6,659 nucleotides of DNA from an uncultured bacterium. GTDB lineage: Bacteria; Cloacimonadota; Cloacimonadia; Cloacimonadales; Cloacimonadaceae. The DNA lies in assembly GCA_937924555.1 (NCBI GenBank), contig CALDSN010000077.1:1-6659 (forward strand). The letters are read 5' to 3'. Below, in pieces: positions 6,615 through 6,659 of the stretch. The notes beneath the pieces were generated by a model. It was not told where the DNA came from. It ran no database searches and was given only the letters and a program-made list of their open reading frames with translations. Position 1 is the stretch's first letter. The number at the start of each line of letters is the position of its first letter. A program made the translations under genes and the position numbers.

Positions 6615-6659
6615 AGATCGGAAGAGCACACGTCTGAACTCCAGTCACGATCAGATCTC
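6615..6659 (+). other. Illumina TruSeq indexed (P7-side) adapter, artefact
   Basis: From 6615 the sequence is the TruSeq indexed adapter: AGATCGGAAGAGCACACGTC, then TGAACTCCAGTCAC, then a six-base index GATCAG (6649-6654), then ATCTC. GATCAG corresponds to TruSeq index 9 as I recall it. The orientation is insert followed by adapter, consistent with read-1 read-through. Genuine sequence ends at 6614. Confidence 0.98.

Overview
The window is a 6.66 kb metagenome-style contig with Illumina TruSeq adapter sequence at both ends (1-48 and 6615-6659). About 6566 bp (49-6614) is genuine. Both terminal genes are cut by the contig ends, and both reading frames run into adapter, so naive translations carry artificial residues.

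The best-fitting source is a Gram-negative bacterium of the Fibrobacterota-Chlorobi-Bacteroidota (FCB) superphylum or a neighbour. The first gene looks like the C-terminal third of SprA/Sov, the giant outer-membrane translocon of the type IX secretion system (T9SS). A GT9 heptosyltransferase-like gene points to a lipopolysaccharide-type envelope. One gene has a strong AGGAGG ribosome-binding site, which is uncommon in Bacteroidota proper. A lineage such as Cloacimonadota is therefore possible, but this is a guess from gene content and not a placement.

Plus strand, left to right: the 3' part of sprA (51-2453); a 110-nt spacer with two small overlapping hairpins and a strong Shine-Dalgarno; an unrecognised four-helix membrane protein with an acidic tail (2564-3253); an AI-2E/PerM-family transporter (3265-4323); and a short lipoate-protein-ligase-like protein (4323-4964). 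The last three are tightly packed, with an 11-nt gap and then a TGATG stop/start overlap, and probably form one operon.

Minus strand, right to left: the 3' end of alaS, alanyl-tRNA synthetase (6612-6043), then a GT9 glycosyltransferase (6043-5102), also joined by a TGATG overlap. The two transcription units converge on a 137-nt intergenic region. It holds the most unusual non-coding element here: a near-palindrome (5009-5063) built from four TRCGGA hexamers at exact 11-bp intervals, two on each strand.

I found no CRISPR array, tRNA, rRNA, insertion sequence or recognisable defence system. Most genes are housekeeping or envelope functions. The points worth a second look are the adapter ends, the disordered insertion inside the SprA barrel region, the four-unit palindrome, the unrecognised membrane protein and the altered motifs of the lipoate-ligase-like protein.
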